Source: Branchiostoma lanceolatum
Taxonomy: Eukaryota; Chordata; Leptocardii; Amphioxiformes; Branchiostomatidae
Reading direction: 5' to 3'
Assembly: GCF_035083965.1 (NCBI RefSeq)
Contig: NC_089729.1
Coordinates: 19,021,964-19,085,963 of the forward strand
DNA length: 64,000 nt
Both the position numbers and the translations under genes were made by a program. The stretch's first letter is position 1, and each line of letters opens with the position of its first letter. Below, piece by piece: positions 58,601-64,000 of the stretch. The notes beneath the pieces are model-generated. The model was not told the origin of the DNA, did no database searches, and was given only the letters and a program-made list of their open reading frames with translations.

Positions 58601-60335
58601 TGGCGGCGAAAATCTCTATGGCAGCTAAATAGACAGGCTGCGAAACTCTCTATGGCAGCTAAGTAGACGGGATGACAGGAACGAGAAATATAGCAGACTG
58701 GCCGGTAAAACACCCCTAAGCCGACTCGTAGAGACTGGGGCCAGGCTATTCTTCGGGGAACCGTGGGCTAATTTGTTATTCTGTGTGTTGCCAAAAAATA
58801 TATCCCCAGCTTTTACATTTACTTCAGTCCCGCTCACGCTGTATTTCCGAATCTTTTCAGGGATGTTTCGGGTGCTGAATAAATGAATGAATGAAATATT
58901 AATGGAAAGACGAGTGGTAGAGGGAGCCAAAAGGAACAATTATCTATCAAAGACCTTGAAAGTTTTGGATTCATAAAGCATGATTAACGGGGGAGGGGGG
59001 CATTGGGACGGAAAAGACAAAAATTGTACTCTGTTAACATTTGGAAGCCTCTATTGCTTATTGTTGTTATTAAATCGATATGTGTCATTCTATGAGAATG
59101 GTGTCTTGGAGACAGTCCTGCTACTAAAGTAATGATCCAACCATTAGTAATGATCCAACCATTTGTAAATACGCTGAATTTATTGCAACATTGCGGTTTC
59201 TATAACATAGAACTGTATTTGATGGTGGCTGCGCAAGTCGTGTATAGTTTGGCCATCTACGTATAAAAGTGTGTTTTGTATCAAAATGAAGTATACGACG
59301 ACCTATTGGAAAAATCACATTGCTGTATATATGACGTTGCCTCGAACGATAGTAACAACATAAACCAAGGAGGTTATATAGACCAATAGACATGGGTCAT
59401 TAACTAGCCAGATGACCTTCGACCGTGCGAGGTCAAGGACAATAATTTAATTATGACCTGAAACGGATGCTCTCTTTGTAAGACCCCTTCTCATGGCAAA
59501 AAGGCAAAACGAAGAATGCTATCACCCCCATGACCCCTTTATTTCAAGGGCTGGGTGTACATTTTGTAGCAGGTGGATGTGAAAAGTTCAACTTTTCTGA
59601 CCCAAGGTCGAAGAGTATACCGGAAAAAATCTCAAACCAGTGGAAGTTGATGAAGACTTACGGAAGGCTTGACGATAGGAGATATCTCAGTGTAAATAGC
59701 ACAATACGAACTGATAATGTGGCCGCATTGTATTGTTAAATCAAAGAAAAGCTTTCTTTGACAAAAAACCTGATATAAATCTGAGAAAAGAGTGAGAGAC
59801 GGAAGGAGACAGATAAAGAAGAGCGAAACAAATTTTTACTAAGTAATAGTCTGAGAGGATAACTTGTGTTTCAAATCTAGTCGTCAAGGTCTAAATCACA
59901 GGGTAGAACCATGCATGGCTTAGGCACTTTAAAAATTAGTTACTCTTCAATGCTTGAATACAACATCTTTAGAAAATACGTAACATTTTAAACTGATGCG
60001 TTAAAGACCATGCTTGACCTCCCAAAAAATCAACTAACATAAACTACCATAGTCAGTTTGTTACTACTGCCTGTCGTGGTGTTCACATAGGTGGAGGCCT
60101 GGCTATGTCAGTGACCAACACAAGTTACTCTTCAAAAAACATTTGAAATATAGAAACAAAAAATAAGAAATTGATGTATGGTTGCACATGGAGAAGTTAG
60201 CTTTACGTAACCCAGAATATAAATGACAACACTGGCTTGCCATGCTCTGTTTGGTAGTGTAAGCCATTGGCAGGTATACTTGTTAAAAATCTAATGATGT
60301 ATTATTCGTTTTATTTTCCATAACTAGTACGTATC
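55631..60335. other. long intergenic region, no gene confirmed
   Basis: Contains a C run at 56511-56531 and a small duplication near 58600-58670 (CTCTATGGCAGCTAA twice). GTTCACATAGGTGGAGGCCT near 60080 is related to 52970-52995. ORFs here are short and show no family features. Confidence 0.5.
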
Positions 60336-62243
60336 ATGTTGACCTTTCAATTACTTGGCGTGGTTACCTACATTCTGCTATTTGACGGCGTCTTCTCCCA
60401 AACCGGTGAGTACATATTACATGTACTGTGACTTTTCATTTTACATTTTACTTAACTTAACTTTATTATTTCCACTGCCGTTATGTAAGAGGTATTAGCT
60501 TAGGAAAATAATGTTTGGCTGCTTGTTAACGATGTTTTTGGCAAAGTTACCTATAATTTCTTATCCCGGTTGTTGACATTTTGAGATCCTTTTTGGGCTC
60601 CTATGATATGATATCAAAGCAAAATGACACGAAACGCTGCATGGAGGTCTCTCATAGTTTGTGGTGCGCCGTGATATCAACATTACATCGCTTTGTTTTG
60701 GATAATAATATCCCAGGGTTCTGCTATCAATAACTTTGATACTTGTTACAGTTAGTAAAGCCCTCTTGGATCTATCTTAACAATAAACATCTTACCTTTT
60801 ATGCCACAAGTTTGTGGACGCCTAACGGGTGCCAGTGGATCGTTTGTCAGTCCAAACTACCCAAACAAGTACCCGAACGGTTACGACTGTCGATGGGAGA
60901 TCACTGTCACTCCGCCCAAAGTCGTCAGACTGACCTTCACAGAGTTCCACGTTGAACACGACTATGATTTCGTATACGTGTATGACGGAATCACAACTGA
61001 CGTGTCAAATCGAATAGGTAAGAAACGCACTTTAAAAAAAGTAAACATTTCTCCGCCTGCAATATGTACGTAAATTTTTTTTAAGTGCTCATATCTTTCC
61101 GATACAGTTGCAAAGCATGTGCTTTGACAAAAATACTGAGGGTAAGGGCCGTAAACGACTAAGTAATAGAATACATATTTAAATGAGTTGAATCCGATAG
61201 TGTTCAATGCTAATCTAAAGCTGTACTTTTTCATAACACTTCTACTTAAGATGGATTAGATAGGGTCAGTGTAGAGGTCCTGGTGTCGTCTTGGATGCAA
61301 AGATGCTATACTGGTGCATTTTTGCGACACCTTCATTGTGGAAGCGTTTTTCACAGAGTTAACATTTCCTGGACATATTGCAAAAATCGCCCGAATGCAT
61401 CTCCTAGAGAAATGACTTTGATAAGCATCAATAGGTTAAGAAGCTGTGGATGGATCTGTGTTTTTTTTTGTCTGTTGGTAGATAGCGGCAAAACGTTGAG
61501 CATGTGAGATATCTGTCTTAACTCGATTTAGCGCCATCTGGTGGCTTTCAAATGTACTACAGCAAATTTCTGATTCTGATAGATAGTGCTTAATAGGTTT
61601 TAGAAGAAGTGGTAAAATTTGTACTCCCTAGCATTAACTTAAAGGAACTGCAGGGGCCTTTTTGTTAAAGACCTTTGTTAACGACATGCTTACCTTGTAA
61701 ATAGCATATAGAATATAGCACCGCTTTCTGTTGGTCCATGTCTCTGATCTATTCATATTCAACAGCAATACTGACTGAGGAAATCCTCCCCGATCCTGTG
61801 ACGTCATCGGGGAGCACCATGACTGTCAGATTTACATCCGACGCATCAAAGAACAGGAAAGGCTTTCAAGCCAACTTCACAGCCGTGGATGTGGAAGGTG
61901 CGTACAATTAAACCAACCATGGAAACCACATGGAACCCAGTTTGATTATACAAGGCCAAATTGACTACAAATCTTCTCAAACCAGAGCAAGCTGCTAGGG
62001 GGCCCAAACCTACACCACTTCTTTGTTACATCACAAGCTATCTACCACCCAAAAATCAAGACCATCGCACGTCCAGTTTAAAAGATACAAAAATTGAAGT
62101 TCTGCTGCAGTACCAAGGTCATATACCAGGGGGACCAAAATCCACCTTGAATTTTGGCTTCACAACACCCGCCCACATACCAAATATCATTTGATCCATC
62201 CAGAGGTTCTTGAGGTATGCTGACAACAATAGTCCGGAAACAC

Positions 62244-62304
<61 letters not shown>

Positions 62305-63769
62305 TCAAAAACAATATCTCCATTTTTCATGGAGATATTTAAGCATTGATAGTTACTGACCGTCCCCGATGCGTTATGTTACCGTAAGCATTGGGGAAAA
62401 GTATATTCTCATATAGCCAAACCAAAATCACAGAAACATTTCAAATAGATGAAGTTTACATTATTGGACGATGATCAATGCACTTTTTGATTAACCCATG
62501 TTTACGATATGATTGCTGGACAACCAATAGGACTGGAGGCTTGTGTTCGGTTTTAACCTTATTATGATGATATTCTATTAATATGGACATGCTTTTTTTG
62601 TATGGTTTATAACTTATGATTCCCAATTCAACATATTATTTCACAATTATGAACATCCCATCATCAACCACCGGGGTATTGCAGCAATTTGTCATTATTC
62701 ATTGCAATAAGGTTACTAGTATAATTTTTATATTGCACCTACTCCCCTAAAGAATTCCAGTGGTAAATAAACGATTTGTGACATGTGTTGTTATGTACAA
62801 GTGATAACTACCGTTTATACCACTTTTATACCCTAAGATCTTATCCTGTAACGTTTTTTAGCTGTTTTTTTAGCTGTTTGATTATTTACATTGCACATGC
62901 AAACTCGTAATAGAAACTTTTAGTAAGTAAAATGTTGTTCAAAGTTAAGCACAACTGTTGACGTATTTGATTTTTCAGAATTCGGCACTTATCGGTGTGC
63001 CGACAACAGGACCTACATACAAGCTCGGAAACGGTGCGACGGAAATATCGATTGCAAAGACGGCAGTGATGAGGGTGCAGAAACCTGTTGTGAGTACCCA
63101 ACCTTACAGTTTGATTTTATTTATTTTGATTTATCTAAGCTGTGTAATGCTTTGGTCCTAAGTTGTGCTGGTTCCCGTCGGGGGTGTTGTCCCGGCCGGG
63201 CCCCTGAGTCACAAATTTGTCCCGGTGGACTGCCGGGTATCGGGGGTACACCTCCCGGTGCTCGCTCGATTAGCTCACGGCCACTACGTGTTACCGGGTC
63301 CCGCGTTCAATTTAAGTCTGACTTAACTTCATTCGGGATCCCGGCCGGTTCCAAAATAGCCCGGCAGCCGCAGTGTGTCCCACCATACCACGTAGAGGTC
63401 ATGCCCCACGAAAGTGCCAAAAAAGGCTCGAAAACTACCCGGCGGGGCCCTTTTTCCTATTGGGACCGAAGCGTAAGACATACACAAATAGCCGAAGGGC
63501 TGATTGGACAGTATAATGTATACTTAAGAAGTACACTTACTAGGCACATAAAGCCGTTTACAAAGCACAAGACTTTATATATTTGTACGTACTAAGTGAT
63601 ACAGATCATGAAAAGAGGAGACGACCTAACGGCCCTGATGTCTGTGATAGAAAGCAACGTAAGAAAGATATTTAGAAGCTATCTTGTATGGTCACTATGT
63701 ATGTACGCTAAGTGCAGCATTAGGACAGTTCGTTCGGTGCGTACAGAGTGCTTGCTACTATAAAAGGGT

Positions 63770-63803
<34 letters not shown>

Positions 63804-64000
63804 CATCTCGTCCTTGCTTTTTAATCATGACTGGGCAGCAGAACTTTAATCTTTATATTTATGAATATCATTCTAGCTTGTCAAGATATTCCAACATCTT
63901 TGGCGATTTGTCAGCACCTAGAGTACCAACAAATGACACTCCCCAATCCCCTCAACTTCACGCACACTACGGTAGACCAGGTCATCAACTCAGCAAGATT
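60336..64000 (+). CDS. secreted or membrane protein with CUB, LDLa and Frizzled domains, 3' end outside window
   Basis: Five exons join in phase 1: 60336-60405, 60811-61017, 61766-61897, 62979-63089 and 63877 onward. Exon 1 encodes a signal peptide (MLTFQLLGVVTYILLFDGVF). Exons 2-3 make one CUB domain (CGRLTGASGSFVSPNYPNKY, then DYDFVYVYDG, then SSGSTMTVRFTSD). Exon 4 is an LDL-receptor class A module with C-x6 spacing and the calcium-binding end CDGNIDCKDGSDE. Exon 5 opens a Frizzled cysteine-rich domain (CQDIPTSLAICQHLEYQQM). This order recalls membrane frizzled-related protein, which has two CUB-LDLa pairs before its Frizzled domain, and corin, but only one CUB-LDLa pair is seen here. Function is not known; Wnt binding is possible from the Frizzled fold. 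A transmembrane or protease part could lie further right. Confidence 0.88.
61440..61690 (+). mobile_element. decayed Helitron-like repeat, copy E
   Basis: Fragment with AAGAAGCTGTGGATGGATCT and GGAACTGCAGGGGC as in copies A and B. Intron 2 of the CUB/LDLa/Frizzled gene. Confidence 0.5.
61975..62336 (-). mobile_element. truncated Helitron-like repeat, copy C
   Basis: On the minus strand it begins TCTCCATGAAAAATGGAG, runs through a GT microsatellite (CA at 62248-62298), and carries the CTCAAGAACCTCTGGATGG block before breaking off at the GCTGCTAGG block. Intron 3 of the CUB/LDLa/Frizzled gene, opposite to copy E. Confidence 0.6.
62340..62978 (+). other. CUB gene intron 3, remainder
   Basis: AT-rich, no element or coding block recognised. 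Confidence 0.5.
63150..63600 (+). repeat. GC-rich block in intron 4 of the CUB gene
   Basis: About 300 bp rich in CCCGG and GGCCGGG motifs stands out against AT-rich flanks and contains a long open frame (147 codons) of low-complexity look. Probably an inserted repeat. Family not recognised. Confidence 0.4.
63773..63800. repeat. (AT)n microsatellite
   Basis: Perfect TA dinucleotide run in intron 4 of the CUB gene. Confidence 0.95.

Overview
This looks like a window of invertebrate chordate nuclear DNA, most probably a lancelet (Branchiostoma). The inference rests on vertebrate-like exon structures in galactokinase and EME1, a single-frame TRIM-NHL gene and a C2H2 zinc-finger gene of the kind greatly expanded in lancelets, a CUB/LDLa/Frizzled gene, and introns packed with small terminal-inverted-repeat elements. 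No species marker is present, so the genus is inferred. Exon boundaries were built by hand by joining splice sites in phase.

Layout: (1) about 2.6-4.0 kb, plus strand: the last two exons of an FKBP-type prolyl isomerase, separated by an intron with AT-AC (U12-type) signals. (2) 6.1-22.9 kb, minus strand: a complete eight-exon galactokinase gene (393 aa). (3) 25.3-42.2 kb, minus strand: a thirteen-exon gene for the EME1 subunit of the MUS81 structure-specific endonuclease, with an N-terminal THAP zinc-binding DNA-binding domain joined in frame (about 750 aa). (4) 44.3-46.3 kb, minus strand: a TRIM-NHL ubiquitin-ligase-like gene with one apparent single-base frame break. (5) 49.3 kb: tRNA-Gly(GCC). 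(6) 49.55-50.2 kb: a decayed zinc-finger copy, followed by an intact zinc-finger gene at 50.6-52.8 kb on the plus strand. (7) 60.3 kb to the right edge, plus strand: the 5' part of a secreted or membrane protein with signal peptide, CUB, LDL-receptor class A and Frizzled domains. It runs off the window.

The most unusual structure is in the galactokinase gene. Two of its introns are filled with tandem arrays built from its own exon edges. Intron 7 holds about 19 copies of the 3' half of exon 7 with its splice donor (131-bp units, some in a longer higher-order form). Intron 1 holds about 30 copies of the acceptor and start of exon 2 (about 40-bp units). The stop-codon region of the neighbouring EME1 gene is repeated in a similar way downstream of the gene.

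The rest is mostly mobile DNA. It includes a pogo/Tigger-like element carrying two hAT insertions with perfect 8-bp target duplications, a piggyBac-like TTAA element, a Mutator-like element with a 9-bp duplication, two opposed copies of a TA-flanked element, Helitron-like repeats with hairpin ends, LINE and SINE remnants, and a 2.5-kb non-coding element with identical 667-bp terminal direct repeats. The genes do not form one pathway. They are independent housekeeping, DNA-repair, ubiquitin, transcription and cell-surface genes.
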